Of a stretch of DNA of 64,000 bases, positions 13,901 through 24,512 are shown in pieces. The notes beneath the pieces were generated by a model, which was not told where the DNA came from, did no database searches, and worked only from the letters and a program-made list of their open reading frames with translations. Origin of the DNA: Corella eumyota (Eukaryota > Chordata > Ascidiacea > Phlebobranchia > Corellidae); the NCBI GenBank assembly GCA_963082875.1, contig OY720099.1, forward strand, positions 9,114,001 to 9,178,000. Reading direction: 5' to 3'. Both the position numbers and the translations under genes were made by a program. Each line of letters opens with the position of its first letter. Position 1 is the first letter of the stretch.

Positions 13901-16900
13901 AAAAGCTGTTAACAAATTACTTTATTTATTGGTTAATTATTAATTACCATTTTCATCTACACTCTCAAAACTTGTATCACTGTCATAACTATTATTATCT
14001 ACATAACTTCTCTGCAGATTGTTGAAGTTATTTGTCTGCCCTGCCATTTTAACATAAGGATGCTCAGGATTACTATTTGTTATTATAGGCCCAGAAAGAT
14101 TTACATTATGTTGTTGTTGATTGCCAAGTTGATCAACAGAATCTGCAGTTTCTATCTCAATTTTAGGAACTGGGGTTGTTGACACGCTAAAGGAAGTGCC
14201 AATGTGTAAAGTTTGCCCATAAATTGGGTTGTCAAAGTTATTTACAGTTTTATGATGTTTTGATGGTTTTGGTAACCATTTTAATGGTGTTGATTGGTGC
14301 GTGGTTTCCCCATAAACACCACAATCCACCAGTGTAGGAATTTGGAATGTAGACTTTGTTGGCGAGCTGTCATTATCACTACTACTATCCATATTAAAAA
14401 AAATTTTCTTAATGTTTAGAATGCTAAATAATAAAACAATTTAAAGTCCAAAAAACTAATATAGAATACTAAAAGTAACTAATATTTGATTTTTAGCTGA
14501 ATGTAGCCTTTCCAATATAAATCTTTTGTAATTTTAACATAATTTAACATAGGTGCAATAAAAAACATTTTTCTTTTATTTGATCACCTGTCTGCAGTGC
14601 TGGTTTTAAAAACTTTAACTACCAAAGTCAACTTAAAGTTAAAAAAATTCCAATAAAACATACTCTGCATTCCCTTGTTATAAACTATTTTGTTATTCAA
14701 ACCGCTGAACCAAAGTTGTGGTAATTTTCCAGCGGTAATTTTAGACTTCAAAAAGAATTGTGTATGTAAATTAGACAATTCTGTTATAAAGTTTAACCAT
14801 GTTGTTTGACCTAAAGTAAAATAAATAATAAAAAAGTTCGAACTGTGAAATCCAACTCTCTGAAATCCCAACAAGCCAATAATAGAAAAACGTTTGTACT
14901 TTATTAAAGTGTAAAGCCTATTCTTTAAAATATAAACACTGTTATATATAATTTGATATTCATGAAATTTGGGCCTTTAATTACCCCAACTACTTTATTT
15001 TCCATAATCCTTATTATTTGTAAATGACAACAAGATTTTATTTAAAATCAAAAAAAAGGAGTCAATTACAAATAAAATTTGCTTGTCCTATAATTTGACC
15101 TACAATGTTTAACATGATAACCTATCCATAAAACTAAATAACTTACTATTTAAATAAAAGAGAATGATTTTATTTATAAAACTCAAAACTTAAATAAGTT
15201 TTTTAATACACACATACAATTTTTGTAAACCATCTGTTGTAAACTAACTTACAAAAACTTTACAAAGTAAAGTATCACACCACACCAGTCAGTACCTGTT
15301 CTGTTTAAAAATGTCAGCTAACTCTCAACACACTGAGAGCCTATCAATTACGAAATGAACAAAGCTACATTTATTCTCCTTAATAAAACCTTGAATAAAT
15401 AGAGTAGAGTGGGTCATACTGGTTGGTCATGTGCTGAAGAGACTACTCTATACAAACAAATAGCTTGTATAACATCATAAAGTCTTCATTACATGAAATA
15501 TGAATAAAACTAAATCTTTTAACATTAATGTATATACACATAAAGGGAACTGTGCCCTGACAAGATTAAATAAATACATTTTTGTAATCAAACTAACACA
15601 ATATCATCTAACTGCAATAAAAACACCCTTTGACTTCAATGAACTTCATATTCTAATACAGTTACATAATAAAAAACTTTATTAAATTGACAGCACAGTG
15701 GTAAATGAACATGACTTATCCTGCTCATTTCAATAGGCTATATTTTTTAACAATGTTTATGACTCGACTGCTGACAATAAAACAAAAATAAAAAAAGCGA
15801 TTGAATATAATGATTCAAGGCTTTGTAAAATTGTTTTTGTAAGTGATTTTTTAATCACTGCTTTGCAACCATTTTTAATTGCAAAAGCTTGTTAAATATC
15901 ATAAAAAAGCTATCTTTCTAATTTTTCCTTGTTAATTTGAGCTTTCTTTACAAGAATTATGCCTTTATACAAAGTCTCTAATATGTTCTAAGAAATTTAA
16001 TAGGCAACATAACACAGAGATACTACTAAGCCAAAAAAATGTGATGTTTTTGTGCCTAGGGCAGAGCCTAGTTTGCTAACAGTTTTGTAAAAAATACATT
16101 CTGCAAGACTACCCAACCGTACACTTTCTAAGCTTTTGAAGCATCAGTGCAGGACAAAATTGCATGGTATTAAAAAAACAATTTTGTTTACCTGGTTTTA
16201 CTAAATTGAAATAACAGTGTATTCTAAAGAAAACTTGAAACTTTTTTAAGCACATCACCAAAAGAATCAAAAGCAGCCAAAATAATAAAACAAACTTAAA
16301 AATATTTAATTTAACTTTCAAATTTTGTTATATTACACAACACTGGTACTACATCTAAATCACTTTTGTATCTACACAACTTATATGCATGCAATTACCA
16401 GTTATTTTGGAAACTACAGTACAGCAACATGTAAAAACTATACAAGTTTATATGACATTTAACTTTAAAAAACTATAAATTTAACCAGTAAGCTAAAAGT
16501 TTTTATTTTAAAAACAATGCTTTTTTTAAGGGCAACATGCTAGGTTCAACAGCATTTTAATTATAGCTCAAACTAATATAAATGTAAAAAATATGTAAGT
16601 CAGTGCTTTCTGTTTTGTGGTTTACAATAAATTATTTGTCAAATGAGAACACATATTAATTGTTTATGACTCATTCTTATTAAACACTAATTTGTCTTAT
16701 TAAACACTAATTTGTCTTAAGATACAATATATACTTGATAAACTTAATAATAATTGCCTTTAAAAAAATTAAGAGTAGACATTACCATTACAATAAAAAT
16801 TTTACACTTATACCTTAACTTCATGACCCTATATCCAAAACTTTATATTTTATAAATATTTACCTTTAATTTTTTTTTGCTAAAAAAAAATAAAAAAAAC

Positions 16901-19900
16901 TGTGTTGAACTTTGTGTTAAGAAACAACTTCGGTTAAAGAAAAGTTGTATATATACCATAGATTCACAACAAACAACAAAAATATGTTTTTTAACCAAAA
17001 AAGCAAATATCTCAGATTTAACTTACTTATAAGATCAGCCAGTTCTTTCTGAAGTCTTTTCAGTTTTGCCAAAACTAATTGTTTGTTTTCTGAAATTTCT
17101 TGTCTTTCTTTTCCATCGAATGAATTTTGATAAAAGTTCTCCAATTCTTTTTTGATTCGACAGTTTTCCTCAATTTCTGATCTTATCTGTATTAACAATA
17201 GAAGCATCTTAATATTATATTGATTTTAAACAATCTAGAAATCTTTAAATGCATTATTTTGTTTGGTGACTATGCCATCTTGTAAAATCAGGTATATACA
17301 TATAAATATTTAATAATTTTAGCATGTTTTAAATCCTGAATTTATTTTGTCATTTTTCCCACCTTATCGATTATCGTATATATATTTCTCTTTTATCACT
17401 TTCATTGATGTGTTAAAATTAAAATAGAAAATATTAAAAAAGATATGGAATTTTTGCTTAAGAAAAAACAACGTAATAAAAATGTTGAAAAAGTGAACAA
17501 CCTAACCTTCTCAATTCTTAGCTTATGTTCAATCGGGGTCATCCTTAAAGTTTGAATTGGTTTCGAAGCAATGTTAGCAGGTTGAGGAGGGCGGGTTGGA
17601 GCTTTAAGCAATAATCTATCTGGAGAAGGAAGACTCTGTGCAGGAGCTTTCGATGGAGGAGGAGGAGCAGATCGCAAAGCAGTTCTTCGATTTGATGACG
17701 TTCTCACTGGAACAACAGGAGGATTCTCTTCTGAAAGATCAATTTGAAAAAGAAGATCAGCATCCGGATTTGAACTTGATTGTGTAGCTCTCGTCCTGTT
17801 GGTTTGTCTATTTGAATCTGTTGAATGATTTGTAGACTGTGATGAATTTGAGCTACATGTTGAAATAGTGTCACTTTTACTATTTTTGGTTTTATGTAGT
17901 CCCATTGCCACTTCAGAATTATCTTGATTTCCATTGTTTGTGTTAAATAACAAATTAACATTTTTAGCATTTCGAGCATCCCGTTTATTGTACAAACTCT
18001 TACTTCTACCCAAAGAATCATTTTTTTTGTAAGATTTAGTCTCACTAAATTTACGATTCGATATAAGTAAATTAGAATTAAGCGTTTGTGCGCTTGCTAC
18101 ATCTTCTGTTGATTGAGCAACAGTTTTATTATCATTAATTAAAAGCGTTTTTTCATGCAGAGGTGGAATGCTTGAAAAAGGTTTTTTTGCAAACCTTGAA
18201 ATGGGTTGTTGTCGCGAAATGCGAACGGAAGGCTGTTTTGTTTTAGTATTACCTTCATGAACAGAACTTCGACTTTCACTTTCACTTGAAGAAAATCCGG
18301 AATCATTGGTGTTTGCTTTGAACTTCGACACGGCATAACCTTCACTTTTAAAATTGGATAAAATTTTTGGATTAACTAGTGTGTTTCTGCTAACCTTGTA
18401 CGTGTCTATGCCAGATTTCTCATTTGATGTGTTGTTAGCAGCATGTTGCATTAGTTCACACGAAGATTGACTTTTTGTTATACCAACAGGGTGATCAACT
18501 ATACAGGTTAGGGGCACGAACCCAGTTTTTCCAAAGTTATTTTTTACCTCGCACCATTTTTCATTTAACTCTTTTAATAAAGTAACAATTTCACCTTGCC
18601 GTACTGTCAAATCAAAATCAGTAACTGCTTTAAAGTCTTCAGAAATTCGCCTTGTACTATAAGATGATTTTAAATCAGAACCACTGGTAGATTCATTTTT
18701 AGAAAGATTCTTGTTGTTTACATTGTATTTTTCAGCTGCATTATACATATGTTCACTAACATATAGTCTAGGCACATAACCATGATTGTTACGTAACTTT
18801 CCATACAACCACATTTCAGAGTTTCTTACTATTATCTCTATTTCATCACCCTTTGTAAATGATAATTCATTTTTGTTTCTAGCAATATAGGAGTAAGCTG
18901 CAATCACAGTGTCTTTTATAGATTCTAATCTCTTGTTATCTAAATAAAATTTTATACCGGAGGGTAACAAAAAAACTCAATATAAAGACGAAGTAGTAAA
19001 AAGTATAAAAATATATACCTAAATATATTCAATAACAGAAATCATTAAAAAAATTAAACTTTTAAACTTGTAGATAGATACAACACAATACATACACACA
19101 TAAACCTACATTTAAAGAAATATACATTTTTTGTAGATTTTTACTCACCGAAGTTCAAATTTCCTTCATTAAGCCTTTCTTGGTCTGAATTTAAGTTGAC
19201 TTCATTTTTAGTTTTAACTTCACTTTTTTCATTATTTAAATTTTGAAATTGATTTTTGGACTGCTTTGGAAGTGAGTTAACATTGTGTTCAATGAAACTT
19301 GAAATCGTGTCAAGTGCTTTTAAATGAAATCCACTTGTGTAAGTCGGTTTAACAGGGTCCTTATCATTCTGCACCATTTGAGTCCCAGTATTTCCACAAA
19401 CAGACTTGTAGTTGCTTGCAGAAATCGTCTTAGAATCATTTAACTTTGATGATGATTTATACAGGGGTTCCGTGAACGTTATTGGAAAAATTCCTGCATT
19501 GTTCCCGATAACCCCTTTCGCCCAGACCTCATCAACAATTTCAGTCACTGCAATTACATCACCAACTACTAAAGTGAGCTCGTTATCTAATTGAGCAGTT
19601 ACAGGCATTGTGACAATTGCTGTATATAAAATATTATTTTGATTAAAAGTTTTTGGAAGTTGTAGTTGACCTGGTAAAAGAAGTTGAGTGTAGTTTAGAG
19701 GGAAAATCCCACGTTTGTTTTTGCAGCGACCTTTGCCCCAAGAATCGTCAACTTTGTTTTCCAAAGTGATGATATCTCCTAAAAAGATAAAAAATTATAA
19801 AAAAGCGGAGTCAAAACATTTGAAGTGAAACTTTTAATAGTTTTGTTTTGGTTTAGTTAAATTTATTTTACAATGTAGATAAAACATTTCAAACTAATTA

Positions 19901-21802
19901 TGGGTAAATTTTAATATATGCAATCCATTACTTAAGCCTATAACTTTACAAATGCTTGGTAGAAAAAATAACCTCGTTTAAATGGTAAATCATCATTAAC
20001 TTCAGGGTAAAAATCATCTAGTGCAAACAAGAATTTTTCATTTTCCTTGGTCGGTGGCAACTCTATCAATTGTGTAAAATCTTTTGGAAATTGTCCTGTG
20101 TGCATAAAATAAAGAATTAATCTTAAAGACTGCGTTTAATAAATAGTATATATATTATAGGTAACCAGACACTTCGGCCCCCGGACACTTCGGCCAAGAC
20201 ACTTTGGCCAAAATTTTTTTTTCAAAACAGCGGGGATTTTGCATTTTAATTACCGCGAGAAATTTTATTTTCGCGTAGTTTTATACAGTTTTTTAGACAG
20301 TATTTGAAACAAAATAAGCAGTAAATTAATGTTTTTTTTTAATAATAATGTGCAAGAACATGTTATCTTTCTTTCGGCGTGTCAAATTTTTTAATTTTAT
20401 AAACTAAAACCTATAAAAAACTAATTTTAAAAGTGCGCGCTTTTAGGTGACACAAGACGATGCGTAATGATATCTCGTATTTTGCCAAATAGTGCCGCCT
20501 TTCCAAACAGTATTTGAAGAAAATAGATCATTAATTAAACATTTTTTACACTGAGAAATGTGCATAAATATGTTATTAGTTATTGCCCGTGTTAATGTAT
20601 AAAAATTATATACTAAAACACAAAGAATAAAACATTTAAAGAGTTGCCAGAAGATTTGTCCTGCAAAAAAACGGCGGGAAGTCGGCGATGAAAAACGGCG
20701 ATGAAAAAACTTTTATATATACTGTACTTTATGCAAAATTTTATTTTGAATATCGGTAAAATATGGTCCTACGCTGACTTTATACACGGGAATTTCATCG
20801 CCGACTTCCCGCCGTTTTTTTGCAGGACAAATCTTCTGGCAACTCTTTAAATGTTTTATTCTTTGTGTTTTAGTATATAAATTTATATACATTAACACAG
20901 GCAATAACTAATAACATATTTATGCACATTTCTCAGTGTAAAAAATGTTTAATTAATGATCTATTTTCTTTAAATATCGTATAGAAAGACGGCCCCTATT
21001 TCGCAAAATACGTGATATCATAATGCATAGTCTTGTGTCACCTAAAAGCGCGGGCTTTCAAAATTAGTTTTTTAAAGGTTTTAGTTTGTAAAATTAAAAA
21101 GTTGACACGAGAAAAGAAAGATAACATATTTATGTATAATCCTCAGTGTAAAAAATGAAAAATTAACGCTCTATTTTCTTCAAATATTGTTTGAAAAGGC
21201 GGCACTATTTGGCAAAATACGAGATATCATTATGCATCGTCTTGTGTCACCTAAAAGCGCGCGCTTTTAAAATTAGTTTTTTATAGGTTTTAGTTTGTAA
21301 AATTAAAAAATTTGACACGCCAAAAGAAAGATAACATGTTCTTGCACATTATTATTAAAAAAAATATTAATTTACTGCTTATTTTGTTTCAAATACTGTC
21401 TAAAAAACTGTATAAAACTACGCGAAAATAAAATTTCTCGCGGTAATTAAAATGCAAAATCCCCGCTGCTTTGAAAAAAAAATTTTGGCCGAAGTGTCCG
21501 GGGGCCGAAGTGTCTGGCATTCTATATTATACACCCTATCCAAAGTAATAAAACATATTTTTAATTTAAAAAAGTTAAACCAAACTATTTTTTTTTTTCA
21601 ATTTAAAACAAAATAAACCGTTGGAATTGTTACCTGATAAGCCAGATTGCAAGCTTTTTCCCAGATACCAAAAATCATCAATGGCTTTCTCAATTTTTAA
21701 AATGTTACCAACTTCTAAAGACAACTCTTCGGGCACACTGGCTTCAAATTTAAAGGTGGCCCGTGCAAACAAATCTTCTGTTGAAGCCATCCTTTCGCGC
21801 AT
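4951..21802 (-). CDS. DNMBP: Dynamin-binding protein / Tuba homologue: SH3x5-DH-BAR-SH3x2 Cdc42-type RhoGEF
   Basis: Scaffold and Rho-family exchange factor; in vertebrates DNMBP activates Cdc42 and links dynamin and actin regulators at junctions. I place 18 coding exons: 21802-21634, 20095-19973, 19778-19149, 18939-17507, 17186-17027, 13752-13683, 13405-13234, 12013-11909, 11626-11454, 10662-10448, 9818-9650, 8780-8582, 8328-8179, 7640-7497, 7213-7106, 7018-6899, 6223-6031, 5612-4951. All have GT..AG borders and matching phases, giving about 1664 residues (human about 1577). SH3 domains lie near residues 8-60, 75-125, 146-205, 316-371 and 408-457. The DH domain (about 885-1075) contains FLIKPVQRILKYPLLLQQL. 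A helical BAR region follows (about 1095-1375), then SH3 domains near 1390-1450 and 1605-1660, the last ending GYVPANYMSPVEVEYL. Start: ATG at 21802 or in frame at 21790. A nine-codon upstream frame precedes it in the leader. Domain order identifies the family; the fifth N-terminal SH3 is unusual. Confidence 0.93.
6252..6706. repeat. Recent tandem duplication in a DNMBP intron
   Basis: A unit starting AAAATATCG at 6252 recurs at 6533, a period of about 281 bases. The second copy (6533-6706) is almost identical but lacks roughly 105 bases present in the middle of the first. It lies in the intron between exons 7018-6899 and 6223-6031. High identity implies a recent event. Confidence 0.8.
8808..8865 (+). 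repeat. Head fragment of a tRNA-derived SINE-like repeat
   Basis: A GC-richer island in an AT-rich DNMBP intron reads like the 5' part of a tRNA-derived SINE: GTGTAGTGGGTAAAACTCC resembles an RNA polymerase III A box followed by an anticodon-arm-like stretch (CTGGCTTTACAAC). The B box is absent, so it is a truncated copy. It may belong to the same family as the fragment at 48840-48960. Confidence 0.4.
9853..9950 (+). repeat. Dispersed repeat, copy 1 (partner at 46913-46995)
   Basis: Starts TATAGGCCT, continues GTGGGTAAGTTATC and GCGAGTTGTGACCATA. The same blocks in the same order and spacing appear at 46913-46995 in an SLK/STK10 intron. This is a short dispersed element of unknown class, probably SINE-related. 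Confidence 0.5.
13948..14392 (-). CDS. Candidate alternative first coding exon of DNMBP (short isoform)
   Basis: An open frame starts at ATG 14392 (MDSSSDNDSSPTKSTFQ) and runs to a consensus donor at 13947 (GTAATT), ending in phase 1. The upstream DNMBP exon 17186-17027 also ends in phase 1, and exon 13752-13683 accepts phase 1, so either can be joined to it. No acceptor that I can find lets this exon be inserted in frame after 17027. It therefore fits a first exon better than an internal cassette. The product would be about 974 residues: an acidic Ser/Asn-rich leader with one NPIYG motif, then DH, BAR and two SH3 domains, the layout known for ARHGEF37/ARHGEF38. The coding potential is inferred; I cannot see the transcript. 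Confidence 0.55.
20160..21522. mobile_element. Fold-back DNA transposon (long inverted repeats) in DNMBP intron 1
   Basis: Two long inverted arms meet around an unpaired centre of about 80 bases near 20700-20780. The ends are CCAGACACTTCGGCCCCCGG (left, from 20165) and its reverse complement on the right (ending near 21517). Inside the outer ends the motif GACACTTCGGCC is repeated. The 9-mer TATATTATA lies immediately outside both ends (20151-20159 and 21523-21531) and is a candidate target-site duplication, although it is AT-only and could partly be chance. The right arm carries a roughly 210-base module twice (about 20932-21140 and 21141-21350) while the left arm has it once, so the arms differ by one unit. 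No transposase is encoded. Long inverted repeats with a 9-base duplication would suit a non-autonomous Mutator-like element, but the superfamily is not settled. Confidence 0.85.
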
Positions 21803-22849
21803 TAAAAACTTTGAGTTTTCACAAATTTCTAAACCTTCTTTCTTGCGGAGCTCAACATTTTGCTGGTAGAAAGCTTTTAATTTAAACTTCTACCGAACAA
21901 GACAGCTACAGTCATACAGTCCCTAAAACAGAAAGCTTTTAACAAATTATTGGCTAAAAAGACACTCAGCAGCTTTAGGGGCCTTGAATATATATGAAAA
22001 ATAATATGACTGTAAATAATTAAAACTGTTACGTTCTTTTAATGCACGCCGAGCGAATACGCAACTAACTAAGTCAGTCAGTCAGTAAGTATTAAATATT
22101 AATCTAAACTACAATCTGACAATATTCATTTTTGTTTTTAAACATTTTTTGATGAGCATTGGCTTAATATTATCGCTTTTTTCTACAGAAAAAACTTAAG
22201 AATGAGTGATTGAAATTGTTTGTATAAGCTAACTGCTAATCTCTCAGGTTGTTACTGCATGTAAACAACAATTTTATAAATGAAATGCTTTTACTTTTGA
22301 ACTTGTTTGTTACGAGAAGACATACAATAAGGATTATTACCCAAAATGACACAATAACCGCCATGACATTATTGTCAGATTTTGCCAGATTTGGAAAAAA
22401 TCGTTTTGCATTATCTGCAAAAATTAAAGTAACAAAAAATAAGTCATAAAAAATGCTTAAATTGGTCTTTTTTAATATATTTAATTTTGTTGTGTCGTGT
22501 GAAGATAACGCATCAAATTAGGATAAATGTTGTTTTTGTAGCTTATGTTAAATAAATCCGCATAAGCCAACTTTAATTTTTATAAACAAATAGTTTTGTG
22601 ATGTTAATATATAAATAAAATTTGGTATTAATTTACAAACAAGCGTTAACATATTATTCCGACACATTTTAATATGTACTTTGCTTGCTTTTAACTATAA
22701 CTTGTTTATCAAATTTGCAATTTATATTTGCCAACTTTTTTCACGTGAAAACTTTAAACTAATTTTTTTGATATTGACTCAATTTTTAAATGTTCGTTTT
22801 AAAAACAAACAAGGCAATTTTGTTTTACTGAACCGAAGCCACTTAATAA
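21803..22849. other. DNMBP leader and upstream intergenic DNA
   Basis: The first hundred bases are the probable DNMBP 5' leader, read leftward, with one short upstream ATG frame. The rest is AT-rich. Short open frames here show no motif or splice logic, and I see no other gene. Confidence 0.4.
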
Positions 22850-24315
22850 TGTAACGAATCCGCCATCTTGTTGTTCACGCCAAGGTCTTATCTATTCTGC
22901 AGATCACGTGTTTACACCTATTGCCGACCTGTTACTCCTTATCTCTATCACGTGGCTTAATCACGTGATGTAGATAGAAGTGACCGTACATCAGTAGCAG
23001 TTTTAAAAGATGAACTGCGTAAACGTTTTTCTTCCCCAAAGTTAAATTTATTGAACGAGCTACATAGCCGAAAAAGAAGAATAAACGAATCCTTAGATTC
23101 ACTTTCAACCGACATTGCCAACATGGTTAGGCAATGTCCGATTTATACCAATTCAAGCACAAAAGAACTAGAAAAATTAAAGATGAATTGTTTCATGAAT
23201 GCCATAAAACACGATGAAGAATTGCACTCCGCAATTTATCACCATTTACCATCTACAATCGAAAGTGCCCTGGAAACTGGACAACTTTACAAACAGCTGT
23301 ATCGAGTGGATTTAAGCCTTAACTCAATGTCGTGTACCAGCACTAAAGACTACATTACAAAATCAAGCCGTTCTAATTTACCATGTGCGTTTGATCCAAT
23401 TTCCAGTCCGACAAAACCTTTTTCTTGTACAGAAATAAACACAATTCAACAACCAAAGGCGATTACTACCAAAAAGAAACTAGTTCAAGAAAATGAAACT
23501 TTTTATATGCCTATTCGTTCAATATCAAAATCAAATGACGATGATACTATTGAAAAGGAAATTGCCCAGGCCCAATTAGAAGACCCTGATATAATAAATG
23601 TAAAACTTTATCTTCGTTCTAAGCCAACTCATAATATAATTTCCACAAAGTTTGATGGCCAGCTATCTTCATTCGTGATCAAAGATGATGTTCTATTTCG
23701 AAAATGGGAGTCGGCGTTTTTATTGGACATCATTAAAAACTGATGTGATTAAATACAAAAGTAAAAAAAAATAAAAATGGAGAATCGCGAAGTTTTGTTC
23801 CCGGAGAGACGGTCTGGCTTCGTAACAAAAGTTCGGGTGGAAATTTACAAAAAGACATTTGCTCAGCTTTTGTAATTACGCAAAAGCTTAATGACAATAC
23901 CTATCGCATAAAAAAAAAAACTGTTCAAACAAACCTATGGTCGTTAGCAGAGCAAGACTTCATAAACTCTGTTAGTTACATGGTGAATTCGTTTCTTATT
24001 TTTGTTGTATATTTCCTGCTTTCATCGGGAAGGGAGGAATGTAACGAATCCGCCATCTTGTTGTTTACGCCAAGGTCTTATCTATTCTGCAGATCACGTG
24101 TTTACACCTATTGCTTACATTTACACCTATTGATCTGTTACTCCTTATCTCTATCACATGGCTTAATCACGTGATGTATTAGTTTAACTGTTTCGGATGT
24201 ATTTGTATTCGTGGTACAAGCTTGTGAACGGTTGTATGTGTATCTTTCCGCAATAATAAACTATAAATTATAATACGGCTTTTCTTATGAAAGACAATCA
24301 GACTCGAACGTTACA
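22850..24315 (+). mobile_element. Broken Ty3/Gypsy-type LTR retrotransposon (fossil)
   Basis: The right LTR spans 24040-24315 (276 bases, TG...CA ends) and is preceded by a purine tract like the family's plus-strand primer. The left end (22850 to about 22972) matches the first roughly 120 bases of that LTR at all but a few positions. The 4-base ATAA flanks both outer ends (22846-22849 and 24316-24319) as a target-site duplication. Between the LTRs are a gag-like segment (about 22980-23450), then pieces resembling the spacer before integrase and the integrase C-terminal end (about 23530-23990). Protease, reverse transcriptase and RNase H are missing. It is a much-reduced, non-functional copy with several breaks. 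The closeness of the two LTR ends suggests a fairly young insertion. Confidence 0.85.
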
Positions 24316-24333
24316 ATAAGCATGAATTTAAAC

Positions 24334-24512
24334 TTAAGGCCTGTTCACACATAAAAAGTATCTAATAAAAGTATACCGCTTACGACATCTTGCGTAAATT
24401 TTGCTTCAGCCACAAAATAACTTACTCAAAATTTCTTACGTGCCAACCCCTCTGTTGATTTTAAATGGTTACGCAATCTTACGTTGCGTATGCCGTGTGA
24501 ACGGACCTTTAA
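24334..24512. mobile_element. Small MITE flanked by TTAA
   Basis: TTAA occurs at both edges (24334-24337 and 24509-24512). The interior begins AGGCCTGTTCACAC and ends with the near reverse complement GTGTGAACGGACCT, imperfect inverted repeats of about 14 bases around roughly 171 bases with no coding capacity. A TTAA duplication points to a piggyBac-like origin. It lies 18 bases from the right edge of the LTR fossil. Confidence 0.7.

Noticed and set aside
14584-14874. A 96-codon minus-strand frame inside the large DNMBP intron
   Set aside because: No splice borders in a compatible phase and no similarity to RhoGEF sequence; treated as chance.
20713-20904. Open frame in the fold-back element
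   Set aside because: It lies across the hairpin hinge and one arm and resembles no transposase.
22249-22449. A 66-codon frame upstream of DNMBP
   Set aside because: No ATG-start support, no motif, no splice logic.
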